A stretch of 64,000 nucleotides of DNA from positions 2,170,001 to 2,234,000 of the forward strand of contig NZ_AP028934.1 in the NCBI RefSeq assembly GCF_036323475.1, given 5' to 3'. Under the pieces are notes generated by a model, which was given only the letters and a program-made list of their open reading frames with translations, ran no database searches and was not told the origin of the DNA. Shown in pieces: positions 18,479-28,028 of this stretch. Numbering within the stretch: position 1 is the first letter of the stretch; each line of letters begins with the position of its first letter. Origin of the DNA: Solobacterium moorei. Its GTDB lineage: Bacteria > Bacillota_I > Bacilli_A > Erysipelotrichales > Erysipelotrichaceae. The translations under genes were made by a program, and so were the position numbers.

Positions 18479-18928
18479 TTAGTTCTCACTTCCCAGTACT
18501 TTCACAACAATCGTACCGATTACATTCTTGTGTAATTCAACTTTTACTCTTGTTGTGCCAAGACTATGAATCGGCTCCATATCAATAATCTTACGCTTTT
18601 CGATAATAATACCTTGTTTATTCAAAGCCTCCACAATCTGCTTTGTAGATACAGAGCCGAAGACTCTTCCTTCTTTACCAGACTTCACTGTAAAAGTAAT
18701 CACTGTCTTTTCTAATAAGGCAGCTTTCTTGCGTGCTTCTTCTTCACGCTGTGCTTCTAGTGCAGCTTCTTCAGATTTCTGTTCTTTTAAGATTTCTAAG
18801 CTAGCCTTAGATTCCGCTACCGCAAGCCCTCTTGCTATTAAGAAATTTCTTCCGTAGCCGTCAGATACATCAACGATATCTCCACGCTTACCTACTTTTT
18901 TAACATCTTGTTTAAGAATTACTTTCAT
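18479..18928 (-). CDS. rplI: 50S ribosomal protein L9
   Basis: A 149-residue protein starting at MKVILKQDVKKVGKRGDIV (ATG 18926-18928, AGGAGG upstream). The N-terminal rRNA-binding domain carries VSDGYGRNFLIARGLA, the central part is a long charged helix (EEAALEAQREEEARKKAAL), and the C-terminal domain has GRVFGSVSTKQI. Its start lies within the last 17 bases of gdpP. Confidence 0.97.
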   Translation of the reverse strand: MKVILKQDVKKVGKRGDIVDVSDGYGRNFLIARGLAVAESKASLEILKEQKSEEAALEAQREEEARKKAALLEKTVITFTVKSGKEGRVFGSVSTKQIVEALNKQGIIIEKRKIIDMEPIHSLGTTRVKVELHKNVIGTIVVKVLGSEN

Positions 18929-20882
18929 CTTCTGCCTCCTTCTTCTGTTGTTCAATAATATTAATTAACTCTTCTTTTAATTCTTTGACTGCCGCATCCT
19001 TACGCTGTGTTGCGGCAGCGGTCATATGTCCACCACCATGCATGGCTTCCATAATTGCCTGTACATTGATTTCACCATTTGAACGCGCAGAAATACTATT
19101 AATTCCTGTGCTCTTATCCTGAGCAATCACAAAGGCTGCCTTCACATCTTGGATACTTAATAAACTATCCGCAACTTGGCTCATAATAGAACGTGTAATC
19201 TTCTCATTTTCTATAGCCGCAATCACAATACCATCTGGGTATCTTTCACTTGCATTCATAATCGCACTCTTTAGTACAAACTCATCATAAGTATCTTTCA
19301 AGTAATCGTACGCTACTTGAGGATCTGCACCGAGTTTACGTAAAGCACTGGCCGCATCATATGTACGTACACCAGTTCTTTCACGCCACTTACGTGTATC
19401 AATTGTCATACCTGCAAGCATGAATGTCGCCTCTAATTCAGAAATATCTGCTTTACTAGACACAAATGGAATCATCTCCGTCAAAATTTCACAAGTACTT
19501 GATGCACCTGCCTCAATATAAATCAGAATTGGTTTCACACCCATATCTGTACTTCTACGATGGTGATCAATCACCACAATCCGTTCTGCCATCTCTAATA
19601 GCTTTGCACCATTAGATTGTAGAATGTTGTGATGGTCTGTCATGATGACTAGCGTATCATCCTTGAGTTGGTTGATTGCTTCGCCTTCCGTAACAAACGT
19701 GATATCCTCTGCAAGGTCTTTTTCATTTCGTTTCATCGCCGCATCTAACTTTTCTTCAATGCCACCAGTCTTGGCAATAATACTGACTGGCTTATTGAAA
19801 GCGGATGCCATCTTCGATAAACAGATTGCAGAACCAATGCAGTCAAAGTCTGCGTTTTTATGTCCACAGATAATAACGTTGGAAGAATGTTGAATCAGAT
19901 CACGTAATGCATGCGCCATAACACGTACACGTACACGACTTCTCTTCTCGGCCGCTTCTGTAGAACCACCAAAGTACTTCACATCCTCACCAACAACCTG
20001 AATCGCAACCTGGTCACCACCACGTGTTTGGGCAAGGTCCATTAACTTCGTAACAGTCTCATCTAGCTCCGCAAAGTTTGAACTACCCTTGGCGAAAGCC
20101 ATAGATAATGTGATAGATACTTCAGCCTTCTGAGACGCTTTGCGTACGATATTTAAGATAGAGAAACGATCTGCCGCAATCTCACGATAAATTTTCTCAT
20201 TGAGAACTAACAAGTAACGATTGTTATTTAATCTTCTTAAGAAGACACCAAACTTTTGGAAGTATTCATTGAGTGGTGTACGAATTGTCGCATTGATATT
20301 TGCGATATCCGCATCATCCGCATACATTGTACTCTCTTCATAGTTATCAAAACTAGCCAAACCAAGTACGACATGTTCTTCGTTATACTTGCCACGATAC
20401 TTATTTAATAGCGTAATATCCTTAAAGAAAATCGTCGGCGCATTTTCGCGCTTACTCACCTCATAGACATATTGATCAATCGTAACACTTACCTTTTCCG
20501 TTTCCCCGGAAATAATATCGTTGGCTTCTGGTAACCAAGTCAATAATTTAGAGCCAATACGATCAAGGCCTCTTTCCTTAAAAAGTTCGCTTTGCCATGT
20601 GATGACATAGTTTTCATCATAGTTCATCATACCGACGCCACCAACTAGATATGCTTCTGCGTAAGAACCACCTAAATATTTCTCTAGTCCAATGGATTCT
20701 TCTTCATTTGCGGATTGAAAATAATCCAGCAAATAAACCGTAATCAACGCTTCCGCAATTAATACTAGGATACCTGGTAAAATATTTATCTGAAAAATTA
20801 ACTGTAATAGAATGATAACCGCAAGCTGGATAGCAAGTGCCACAAAAACAATTTGTTTAATTCGACTCATTTTTTGTTGCAT
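18912..20882 (-). CDS. gdpP: cyclic-di-AMP phosphodiesterase GdpP
   Basis: A 656-residue membrane phosphodiesterase. Two N-terminal membrane helices (residues about 8-52) are followed by a degenerate PAS-like region, a degenerate GGDEF region (about 175-300) and the DHH/DHHA1 catalytic part. Catalytic motifs are GHKNADFDCIGSA, MTDHH, VIDHHRRS and the C-terminal GGGHMTAAA. It hydrolyses c-di-AMP and so tunes potassium, osmotic and cell-wall homeostasis. It overlaps yybS by 26 bases upstream and rplI by 17 bases downstream, in the same order as Bacillus yybS-yybT-rplI-dnaC. Confidence 0.95.
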   Translation of the reverse strand: MQQKMSRIKQIVFVALAIQLAVIILLQLIFQINILPGILVLIAEALITVYLLDYFQSANEEESIGLEKYLGGSYAEAYLVGGVGMMNYDENYVITWQSELFKERGLDRIGSKLLTWLPEANDIISGETEKVSVTIDQYVYEVSKRENAPTIFFKDITLLNKYRGKYNEEHVVLGLASFDNYEESTMYADDADIANINATIRTPLNEYFQKFGVFLRRLNNNRYLLVLNEKIYREIAADRFSILNIVRKASQKAEVSITLSMAFAKGSSNFAELDETVTKLMDLAQTRGGDQVAIQVVGEDVKYFGGSTEAAEKRSRVRVRVMAHALRDLIQHSSNVIICGHKNADFDCIGSAICLSKMASAFNKPVSIIAKTGGIEEKLDAAMKRNEKDLAEDITFVTEGEAINQLKDDTLVIMTDHHNILQSNGAKLLEMAERIVVIDHHRRSTDMGVKPILIYIEAGASSTCEILTEMIPFVSSKADISELEATFMLAGMTIDTRKWRERTGVRTYDAASALRKLGADPQVAYDYLKDTYDEFVLKSAIMNASERYPDGIVIAAIENEKITRSIMSQVADSLLSIQDVKAAFVIAQDKSTGINSISARSNGEINVQAIMEAMHGGGHMTAAATQRKDAAVKELKEELINIIEQQKKEAEDESNS

Positions 20883-21807
20883 GATATCCCTCCTCTACAA
20901 TTCGTTTATGCATGTTTGTCGTAATATATAAAAATCCATAAAGCGCTACTGGAAATGACAACACTAACGCTAAGATAAACACTACAAATGTTAAGATTCT
21001 ACGACTCTCCTTTGCCATTAATCCAATCATCACCAATAGACCAACAACACCCATCGCTGTTAGATAGAAGTAGGCAAACGTTCCTAACGCTGAAAGAATC
21101 GTCATCGCCGGTTCTGTTTTAATATAGCCAGATCCAACATATAAATACCCAATCATTCCAACTAGTGCTACATAGCCAATCCACTTTGGTGGATAGTATA
21201 GATAGAGCGGTGTCGATTCAGGCAACTTCATACGTAGTCTCTTCAATAATAGTCTAGATGAAATATGCGTTACAATTGCTTCTAATACGCCTAACATCAG
21301 TGTGCTAACAAAGAATACATTCCGTAATAGTACGTTGATATCTACATTTGCAGCTACTGTTACACCCATTGTTTTCTGCATCATATCAAAGGTTGAACGT
21401 AATTCGAGAACTAGCTGATCTAAACTTACACCAAAGATTGCTACGTTGATAACAACCGCAAGAAGTTCCGTAAGTCCACCAAGAACCATCGTTCTTAGCA
21501 ATAATCGCTTACTCTCTACATTCTGATAAATGCCACATCCATATACCAATCCAATAATCGCCTCAGCGACAAAGAAAAATACCGTAAATGGACTTGCAAA
21601 GATAAAAGACACAAAGATGATAGCAACCAAAACCATCAAACTATCACGCAATCCATACTTAACTCCAAAATATACCATCGGTAATGGTAATAAGAACGCA
21701 AACGTACTGCTAAATGTCCCTTGGAATTGTCTATCAATTAACATAAATACGCCGATTAAGGCAACCATCATTGCCCCTTCGGTAATCTTTCTTACATTTT
21801 GATTCAT
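20857..21807 (-). CDS. yybS: YybS-family (DUF2232) polytopic membrane protein
   Basis: A 316-residue protein with about eight hydrophobic segments. The conserved position upstream of gdpP and the N-terminal pattern (ITEGAMMVALIGVFMLIDRQ) identify the DUF2232/YybS family. These resemble substrate-binding membrane subunits of ECF transporters, but no substrate is known. It is the first gene of the long minus-strand operon and is preceded by an extended -10 promoter. Confidence 0.85.
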   Translation of the reverse strand: MNQNVRKITEGAMMVALIGVFMLIDRQFQGTFSSTFAFLLPLPMVYFGVKYGLRDSLMVLVAIIFVSFIFASPFTVFFFVAEAIIGLVYGCGIYQNVESKRLLLRTMVLGGLTELLAVVINVAIFGVSLDQLVLELRSTFDMMQKTMGVTVAANVDINVLLRNVFFVSTLMLGVLEAIVTHISSRLLLKRLRMKLPESTPLYLYYPPKWIGYVALVGMIGYLYVGSGYIKTEPAMTILSALGTFAYFYLTAMGVVGLLVMIGLMAKESRRILTFVVFILALVLSFPVALYGFLYITTNMHKRIVEEGYHATKNESN

Positions 21808-21854
21808 AACGATCTCCCAAAAAGCAGTATAAAAATCGCTTTTCGCATGCCAAT

Positions 21855-21863
21855 ATTATACCA
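21855..21863 (-). promoter_or_regulatory. extended -10 promoter of the yybS-gdpP-rplI-dnaB operon
   Basis: On the minus strand TGGTATAAT gives a consensus -10 with the TGn extension, about 48 bases before the yybS start. No clear -35 is visible, as is usual for extended -10 promoters. Confidence 0.6.
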
Positions 21864-21934
21864 TAACCAACCAAATTCGATTGCCTTAGGTTTTGCTAAA
21901 TTGCTTGCATTGAAAGTCTCATCATTTTATCGCT

Positions 21935-21963
21935 TTCATAACAGTATTAAATTCTGCTATGAT
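21935..21963 (+). promoter_or_regulatory. promoter of the VanZ-like gene at 21983
   Basis: TTCATA (21935-21940), 17 bases, then TATGAT (21958-21963) with a TG extension. It is followed by AAGGAGG at 21971-21977 and the start codon at 21983. Confidence 0.6.
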
Positions 21964-21982
21964 ACTCCCCAAGGAGGTCGCT

Positions 21983-22384
21983 ATGTTAACAAAAATTCTC
22001 TATTTTCTAATTGAACTCATCACTTCCATTCACAATACAATCTTGACATGGAACGATAATAACCTCATCGGATTATCTGATAAAGACTTACACTTTATAG
22101 TCATTGGTATATTAGGAATTTTAATGATTGCGATTGTATATCCACTCTTTAAATTCCTCGCAAAGCGTCATCACTACCTTACACTAACATTTATCTATGT
22201 ATTTACATTGATTATCGTGATTACCTTTGCAATCGAAATCGGTCAAGGCATCACACATACCGGCACAATGGACTTTGTCGATATCGTTGCAGGTATCGCT
22301 GGTTTCCTGTTGATGTATGTCGTACTTGCGATTATTACAAGCGTCATCAGTGGTATTATCTATTTGATAAAACGACCAAAGTAA
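21983..22384 (+). CDS. VanZ-like small membrane protein
   Basis: A 133-residue protein with four predicted membrane helices; the start is fixed by AAGGAGG six bases upstream. The segment IEIGQGITHTGTMDFVDIVA resembles the conserved E-x-x-Q...D-x-x-D core of VanZ-family proteins, although the match is partial. VanZ relatives affect envelope or glycopeptide sensitivity by an unknown mechanism. It is monocistronic, divergent from yybS, and about 50 bases upstream of tRNA-Pro. Confidence 0.6.
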   Translation: MLTKILYFLIELITSIHNTILTWNDNNLIGLSDKDLHFIVIGILGILMIAIVYPLFKFLAKRHHYLTLTFIYVFTLIIVITFAIEIGQGITHTGTMDFVDIVAGIAGFLLMYVVLAIITSVISGIIYLIKRPK

Positions 22385-22417
22385 TCATTTTTCACACTCC
22401 ATATTTTCTTTATTTGA

Positions 22418-22423
22418 TATAAT
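22418..22423 (+). promoter_or_regulatory. -10 box of tRNA-Pro
   Basis: TATAAT lies 14 bases before the tRNA. The -35 region is poorly conserved (no TTGACA at 17 bases), so only the -10 is reported. Confidence 0.5.
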
Positions 22424-22437
22424 ATGCAATAGAGTAT

Positions 22438-22514
22438 CGGGGTGTGGCTCAGCTTGGTAGAGCGCTTCGTTCGGGACGAAGAGGTCGTGAGTTCGAATCT
22501 CGTCACCCCGACCA
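22438..22514 (+). tRNA. tRNA-Pro (anticodon CGG)
   Basis: A 77-nt cloverleaf. The acceptor arms are CGGGGTG and CACCCCG, the anticodon stem CTTCG/CGAAG encloses TTCGGGA (anticodon CGG), and the T-loop is GTTCGAATC. The CCA is encoded. A hairpin terminator follows at once. Confidence 0.97.
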
Positions 22515-22516
22515 TT

Positions 22517-22544
22517 AAAAAAACCGTCAACGACGGCTTTTTTT
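22517..22544. terminator. bidirectional terminator between tRNA-Pro and the C-S lyase gene
   Basis: CCGTC-AAC-GACGG forms a hairpin flanked by A7 on the left and T7 on the right. It can terminate the tRNA on the plus strand and the aminotransferase gene on the minus strand, whose stop codon is 2 bases away. Confidence 0.85.
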
Positions 22545-22545
22545 G

Positions 22546-23760
22546 TTACCAATTTGCGTTGAATACGTATTGATTCAAACGTTCAAAAGCTTCCTGCGCC
22601 CGTGCTAAAGGCAGCGCTAGATTCATGCGAATACTATACGGTCCATGAAACATGCGTCCATCCTGCCAAGCTACACCCACACGATACCCAGCCTTTTCAA
22701 CCTCTTCAATCGTTTTTCCATGTTGTTTACACCATTTTTCACAATCAATAAACAACATGTATGTGCCTTCTGGCTTCATCAGTTCTACACCCTCAAAGTG
22801 CCTTCTAATATACTCTATAGCATAATTCACATTACCAGTAATTACTTCCCGCAATTCATCTAACCATACATATCCTTCTGGTTGATACGCACCTATGAGT
22901 GCATGCATGGATAACACATTCATATTATTATAGTGGGATTTCGATGCTTTCGAATTGATACGATCACGTAGTGTCTGATTATAGATGATGTGGTATGCAC
23001 CTATAAGTCCTGCAAGATTAAACGTCTTACTTGGTGCGTATAACGCTACTACATGTTCATGTGCCCATGCATTCACAGACTGTGTAGGAATATGCTTATG
23101 TCCCTCTAAGATAATATCTGACCAAATTTCATCCGAGATAACAATCACATCATTACGTTCATAGATTTCCATTGCTTTTTGGATTTCATCCAACTGCCAC
23201 ACACGCCCACAAGGATTGTGTGGGGAACAGAAGATTGCCACATGAATATGATTCTGTTTGATCTTCTCTTCCATATCCGCAAAATCCATTCTCCATATAC
23301 CATCTTCATCTTTTACAAGCGGACTGTGGGCAATACGGAAACCATTATTATTTAAACAATGCGTAAATCCAATATACGTAGGACTATGCACTAACACCGC
23401 ATCTCCAGGTGCAGCGTAAGCTGTCAAAGCAGAAACCACACCGCCTAACACACCATTTTCATAGCCGATATGCTCTTCGCTCAAGTCCATTACACCATTA
23501 CGACTTTTCTGCCAGTGAATAATGCATTGATAATATTCCTCCGTTGGTGCAAAATAACCAAATGCCGGATGCGTCGCACGTTTGATGATTGCCTCCTGAA
23601 TAGTAGGAACAGTTGGAAAGTTCATATCTGCCACCCACATTGGAATAACATCAAAACCCTCATCTGGTAACATTGGTCTTCCTGGTTTCCTACCCAATCC
23701 ATCAATCGCAATCGCATCTTTACCGTGGCGATCTATTATTGTTGTGAAATCATATTTCAT
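22546..23760 (-). CDS. MalY/PatB-type PLP-dependent C-S (cystathionine) beta-lyase
   Basis: A 404-residue fold-type I aminotransferase-like enzyme. The PLP lysine is in YAPSKTFNLAGLIGAY. SDEIWSDI supplies the cofactor-binding Asp and is typical of MalY/PatB, and FCSPHNPCGRVW is the class I/II signature. Such enzymes cleave cystathionine or cysteine to ammonia, pyruvate and a thiol, and may produce hydrogen sulfide. The ATG has AAAGGAGG upstream. It stands alone between terminators. Confidence 0.88.
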   Translation of the reverse strand: MKYDFTTIIDRHGKDAIAIDGLGRKPGRPMLPDEGFDVIPMWVADMNFPTVPTIQEAIIKRATHPAFGYFAPTEEYYQCIIHWQKSRNGVMDLSEEHIGYENGVLGGVVSALTAYAAPGDAVLVHSPTYIGFTHCLNNNGFRIAHSPLVKDEDGIWRMDFADMEEKIKQNHIHVAIFCSPHNPCGRVWQLDEIQKAMEIYERNDVIVISDEIWSDIILEGHKHIPTQSVNAWAHEHVVALYAPSKTFNLAGLIGAYHIIYNQTLRDRINSKASKSHYNNMNVLSMHALIGAYQPEGYVWLDELREVITGNVNYAIEYIRRHFEGVELMKPEGTYMLFIDCEKWCKQHGKTIEEVEKAGYRVGVAWQDGRMFHGPYSIRMNLALPLARAQEAFERLNQYVFNANW

Positions 23761-23833
23761 CGTATGATCCTCCTTTTATAAAACCCACACCACCATCATA
23801 ATACCTTACACACCCAATTTCATTACCCCATAC

Positions 23834-23861
23834 AAAAAAGTGAACCCCCTCAAATTCACTT
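23834..23861 (-). terminator. terminator after the glycosyltransferase gene
   Basis: AAGTGAA and TTCACTT form a 7-bp stem with a 10-base loop. On the minus strand it is followed by six T, just past the glycosyltransferase stop. Confidence 0.75.
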
Positions 23862-23871
23862 CATGCGTTCT

Positions 23872-25161
23872 CTATTGATCGTTTTTCTTATTGAGTTCTT
23901 CTGTAGAATGATGCTCAATAGGCGCCCAATGCACCTTGGAAAACAGGGCTTGAATCGAAATCGGCAGATAAGACAATAAGAATAGCGGAAATAACAATAG
24001 ATGCTTGATTTTCGACCAATTATTTGTCTCAATACGATCCCACTCCATACCAACAGTAATGGCACCAATAATCATTAACGATACCCAGAAGCCACCGATT
24101 GTCTTAAGCACAAACCATAGCATCTCTCTTTGGAAGACAAGACGCACATAGTATGGCATAAGCCCAGCTGAAGCCATGATCCATAATACAAAACCAAGAA
24201 TCACAATTGTTAATAAGCTAGCTGGCAATACTGTCATCAAGATATCATAGAACGCAAGGCGCCGGCCTTTTGCCGTAAGCACACCCTTTGTCAAATCACC
24301 CAAATACCTACTATCAATCTGATAGAAGCCCTTTGCCCAACGCATACGTTGTTTCCAAGATTGTCTCCAAGTAGATGGTTGTTCATCGTATAGAATCGCT
24401 GTATCACAATAGCCAATCTTCAACTGATTAATAGTACTTACAACCGAGAATTGAATATCCTCTGTTAATAAGTAATATGGCCAGCCATCGTTATCCTTCA
24501 TGACTTTTGCCGAAACAACAAAACCCGTACCAGAGATCATACACTGCGCACCCAATAACATACGTGGATAATTTAAATGCCGTGCTTCATGCATAAACCA
24601 GATAGAATAAGCCGCTGTTAACCAATTCTCATCAAAATTCTTAGAGTTACGATACGTCGTCATCGCATCATACTGCCCCGTATCAAACGTCTTATTTACT
24701 TCATGCAAGAAATTTTGATCAATGATATTATCCGCATCAAACACCATGAAAGCTTCATAGTAATTTTCACCCTTCAACGCGATTACATTATGATAGAGAT
24801 AATTTAAGGCATATCCCTTCCCTACTTCTTCTTGATTAAAACGTTCAAATACACTGGCACCATGTTGGCGAGCTATCGCAGCAGTTTCATCGGTACAATT
24901 ATCCGCAACAACATACATATCATACATCTCATCCGGATAAGTCTGCTTCCGTAAACTATCCAGCAATTCACCAATAACACCTTGTTCATTTCTCGCAGAG
25001 ATAAAAATTGCATATCTGTGATTTTTCTTCGCTTCTGGTAGTTTTGGAACCTTACGTTTAAACATACTGACCGCAATATAAATAATCTGATATAGATATA
25101 GCAAAATCATCAGTCCAAAGATAATATCTGTGATTAATGTAAACTGTTCAAGAAATTTCAT
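23872..25161 (-). CDS. membrane family-2 glycosyltransferase (processive type)
   Basis: A 429-residue protein; the ATG at 25159-25161 is preferred because GGAGG lies 5 bases upstream. One N-terminal membrane segment (about residues 5-30) is followed by a GT2 domain with FISARNEQGVIGELLDSL, the DxD-type motif VFDADNIID, TEDIQFSV and the processivity motif QRMRWAKG (QxxRW). There are three or more C-terminal membrane helices. This resembles enzymes that make and export polysaccharides such as poly-N-acetylglucosamine or hyaluronan, but the sugar cannot be read from the sequence. No accessory polysaccharide genes are next to it. Confidence 0.85.
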   Translation of the reverse strand: MKFLEQFTLITDIIFGLMILLYLYQIIYIAVSMFKRKVPKLPEAKKNHRYAIFISARNEQGVIGELLDSLRKQTYPDEMYDMYVVADNCTDETAAIARQHGASVFERFNQEEVGKGYALNYLYHNVIALKGENYYEAFMVFDADNIIDQNFLHEVNKTFDTGQYDAMTTYRNSKNFDENWLTAAYSIWFMHEARHLNYPRMLLGAQCMISGTGFVVSAKVMKDNDGWPYYLLTEDIQFSVVSTINQLKIGYCDTAILYDEQPSTWRQSWKQRMRWAKGFYQIDSRYLGDLTKGVLTAKGRRLAFYDILMTVLPASLLTIVILGFVLWIMASAGLMPYYVRLVFQREMLWFVLKTIGGFWVSLMIIGAITVGMEWDRIETNNWSKIKHLLLFPLFLLSYLPISIQALFSKVHWAPIEHHSTEELNKKNDQ

Positions 25162-25226
25162 TTGACCTCCGTCCACACAACAATCATTTTTACATACTTT
25201 CTATCATTTGTGTTAATATAATTTCT

Positions 25227-25721
25227 ATGTATATTAACATTCTACCCATGTTACCAGATTTTATCGCATTAACATGTCTATACTACTATATTTGGCTACC
25301 AAGGTGGAGACGTCTTTCACATTCCAATTTTATTTGGCATACGGTACTATACATATACATCTGCATCATATTGATGTTGACGCTCATGCCGATTATTACA
25401 AACTTACCGAATATATTCAGCGGATTTTCTGCGGAAATTAACTTCCATCCGTTTATCGACTGGCAATTACAGCGCGGTTCTTATCTGACTGAATCTTTAT
25501 TAAATATATCACTGTTTATCCCGTTTGGATTCTTAATTCAGAAAACCTTAAGACTTAAACCGCTATCGGCAATTATGATTGGGATGATATTCAGCATCTC
25601 CATTGAAGTCCTACAACCACTTATCTCTACGAACCGCGTAGGTGACATCAGTGATGTCATCACCAACACTGTCGGAACATGTATCGGAATATTGCTTTAT
25701 CAACTTTATAAGCACAAATGA
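25227..25721 (+). CDS. VanZ-family membrane protein
   Basis: A 164-residue protein with four membrane helices. It carries the family core LLNISLFIPFGFLIQK and SIEVLQPLISTNRVGDISDV with N-terminal RxGD/D-x-x-N-type residues. The start is uncertain. The ATG at 25227 has no ribosome site and lies only 5 bases past a TATAAT (25217-25222), suggesting a leaderless transcript; the next ATG (25248) also lacks a ribosome site. It is divergent from the glycosyltransferase gene and followed by a clear terminator. Confidence 0.75.
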   Translation: MYINILPMLPDFIALTCLYYYIWLPRWRRLSHSNFIWHTVLYIYICIILMLTLMPIITNLPNIFSGFSAEINFHPFIDWQLQRGSYLTESLLNISLFIPFGFLIQKTLRLKPLSAIMIGMIFSISIEVLQPLISTNRVGDISDVITNTVGTCIGILLYQLYKHK

Positions 25722-25772
25722 TTTTGATAATTTTTTCTTTAAAAGTAGCACCATACAACATGATTTTGTGTG

Positions 25773-25808
25773 AAACCTCCAAAGTCGGATATAACCTTGG
25801 AGGTTTTT
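25773..25808 (+). terminator. terminator after the VanZ-family gene
   Basis: AAACCTCCAA (25773-25782) and TTGGAGGTTT (25797-25806) form a perfect 10-bp stem with a 14-base loop, followed by T. I take this as the last clear piece of core chromosome before the mosaic region. Confidence 0.85.
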
Positions 25809-25945
25809 ATGACATTTATCTACGCAACGTATAACAAGAATATCATTTGACTTTGTTTTGTTTTTGAACATTCGAAATAACTACAACTCTTGCAAAACAT
25901 AAACATCGATAAATGGCTTAAAAATCAAATATAAAATTTCGGCTC

Positions 25946-26668
25946 TTAAGAGACATAATAGGCGATTGTAGCCAATAACCATAGATGTGCAGGATAAAAT
26001 ACGTAGAAGAAATATTTACTGAAGTTTGTATGAGAACCGTGCTCTCCATTGTACATATACAAGAACGGAATTACAAGTATAAACATAAAGCCAGAATTAT
26101 ATGCAAGCATGGAAATCGTTGCGGCAATTGTCTCATAAGGAACAAATGATCCCGCAAACAAGATTATCGACAACACAAAATAACAAGCATTTCGAATGAC
26201 AGGTTTCTTGTATGTATAATAGCTAATCAACATAAACGGTAATACTATGCTTCCACCTTCTGTAACTATAAACCCTACAGAAAACGCAGCCACGGCCATA
26301 AGATAGGAAAGTGGCTTATTCTTTATATATTTCAAAGCAGACAGCATTGTTACACCAAGCGCAAGTGTTAAAAAGATATTATTCGAAATAAGAATATTTT
26401 TTGCAGCAAACAGTATTTCCAACAATTTACTACCGGCAAACATAACTGCTGCTGCACCATACAAACGAAGAATGTATCTCTGAATGTTGTGAGAATATAT
26501 CACGCCCTCTACCGCACCATAGGCAAACCAGACTCCAACGCAGCGCGTTAATACATGAAATATCATTGCAAGAGAATCCGGAATCAATCCCGGAACATGA
26601 TTCAAATGGTCTGTTACCATTAATAATGCCATCAATATTTTGATTTGATATTGGTTAAATTTTTTCAT
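25946..26668 (-). CDS. TraX-like polytopic membrane protein
   Basis: A 240-residue protein with about eight hydrophobic segments. The start at 26666-26668 is supported by GAGG 9 bases upstream; a longer frame is open but overlaps the permease gene. The N-terminus (MKKFNQYQIKILMALLMVTD followed by HLNHVPG) and the C-terminal FYPAHLWLL match the TraX/acyltransferase-like family, first named for F-pilin acetylation but common in Firmicutes with unknown role. It begins 1 base after the permease stop, so the two were probably one operon. Confidence 0.75.
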   Translation of the reverse strand: MKKFNQYQIKILMALLMVTDHLNHVPGLIPDSLAMIFHVLTRCVGVWFAYGAVEGVIYSHNIQRYILRLYGAAAVMFAGSKLLEILFAAKNILISNNIFLTLALGVTMLSALKYIKNKPLSYLMAVAAFSVGFIVTEGGSIVLPFMLISYYTYKKPVIRNACYFVLSIILFAGSFVPYETIAATISMLAYNSGFMFILVIPFLYMYNGEHGSHTNFSKYFFYVFYPAHLWLLATIAYYVS

Positions 26669-26669
26669 T

Positions 26670-28028
26670 TTATAAGCCTCCTCGATAAATGCTTTTTGCG
26701 CCTTGATACGCAACGAAGTAATACCCTCCATACAGAACAAATAGAATTGAAACTGTCACCAAAATTGTTCCAAGGTATATCTTATTCTCCGGTATAAACT
26801 TCGGAATTACTGACAGAATACCAACCCCCGCATGAAATACCGCAAGTATAAGCGGAAGCAAGAAACTGAAAAAGATTTGTCTAAATATTGCTTGGTTGAT
26901 CATCTTTTGATCTGCACCAAGTTTTTCTAACATCACATATACATTTCTGCTGTCTTCAATCTGTGTTAATTGTTGTAAGGGCAGAATTGTTGCACAACTC
27001 AAAATCATTATGGTTGCTACATACAACACAACAAAGATGATTGCTGTCCGTAAATCAGAAACTTCTCCATACATACCCTCTCTTGTATTTACATTTACAT
27101 ATGCATTGTTACGTATTACAAGAGATGCCCGTGAAATATAGTCATCACCATAGGTTTTCTCTAATGCACTTCGAAAATTATTTTCACTTATTTGATTAGC
27201 AAAGGAGAAATTCAATAATTCAAATTGAGCGGACTTCCCTTTCAAAATAGAATCATGTACCACAAGAACCTGTTTGCATAGTCCACTGTTTACACTCATG
27301 TTCCAAAGGTATGTGTTCAAGATACGATTTTGATGCCGTGTAAGATTTTTCCCAAATACGGTGATTTGCTCTTCTTTTTCAGATAAGTTCTCTTTTGTAT
27401 CGTTCGAAATTACAGCAAACTCTCCTTCTTCTAGTTCAATTGCATGTTTATTCTCCATTGATAAGATTTGATTACATTCAGACTGTGAAAGAACTATCGT
27501 TGATATGCCGTTTATCGTCTGTTTATACAGTTGTGCGTGTGATTGCTTTGAACTGAATTGCTTTAAAACTAATCCTGCATCTTCAAAATATGCGCATATG
27601 CCATTCGATATTTCATGACCGCTTCTGGCAAGAATACTTACATCAAAAGGTGTACGTCCAAAAAGGTTGTTCCGAAGAGTATCATAGATTCCCAAGCCGC
27701 CGCAAAACATGGTAATCGATGCCGCTAAAAGCAGGCTGATCATTGCCATCGACCCAGATGTAGTGCGAACTCTTGCCGCAATTTGTCGTATCACCACCAT
27801 GTTCAGATTCTTCAAATACCCTTTACCTCGGGTTTTGATCCACAATACCATTCCGGAAAGCGAATGGAAAAATAGATAACTTCCAATCAGTGCACCTGCA
27901 CCTGCAATCAAAAGCTGTCCAGTAAAATCTCGTACAGGTAATATAACAAGCGGTACATATCCTGCAATCATTAATAAGATAGAAAACACAAACAAGATTA
28001 CACTCCTGCCCAAATGAGAAATCTGCAT
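26670..28028 (-). pseudogene. FtsX-type ABC transporter permease, N-terminus missing
   Basis: 452 residues remain of a permease of the MacB/BceB-like FtsX class, which usually has about 650. The visible part starts near the second membrane helix region (HLGRSVILFVFSILLMIAGY) and contains an extracellular domain and the C-terminal three-helix FtsX unit ending AKSIYRGGL. Upstream of 28028 the frame continues only to a stop at 28050-28052. The DNA there belongs to a different gene on the opposite strand, so the first third and the partner ATPase gene have been lost. The ATG at 28028 has no ribosome site. Confidence 0.75.

Noticed and set aside
25809-25945. Search for a second copy of the rpsI 3' end as left attachment site
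   Set aside because: No stretch resembling ATTAACGCTTGGAGAAC was seen here, at 28 kb or at the other module joints; the left end of the element remains unplaced.
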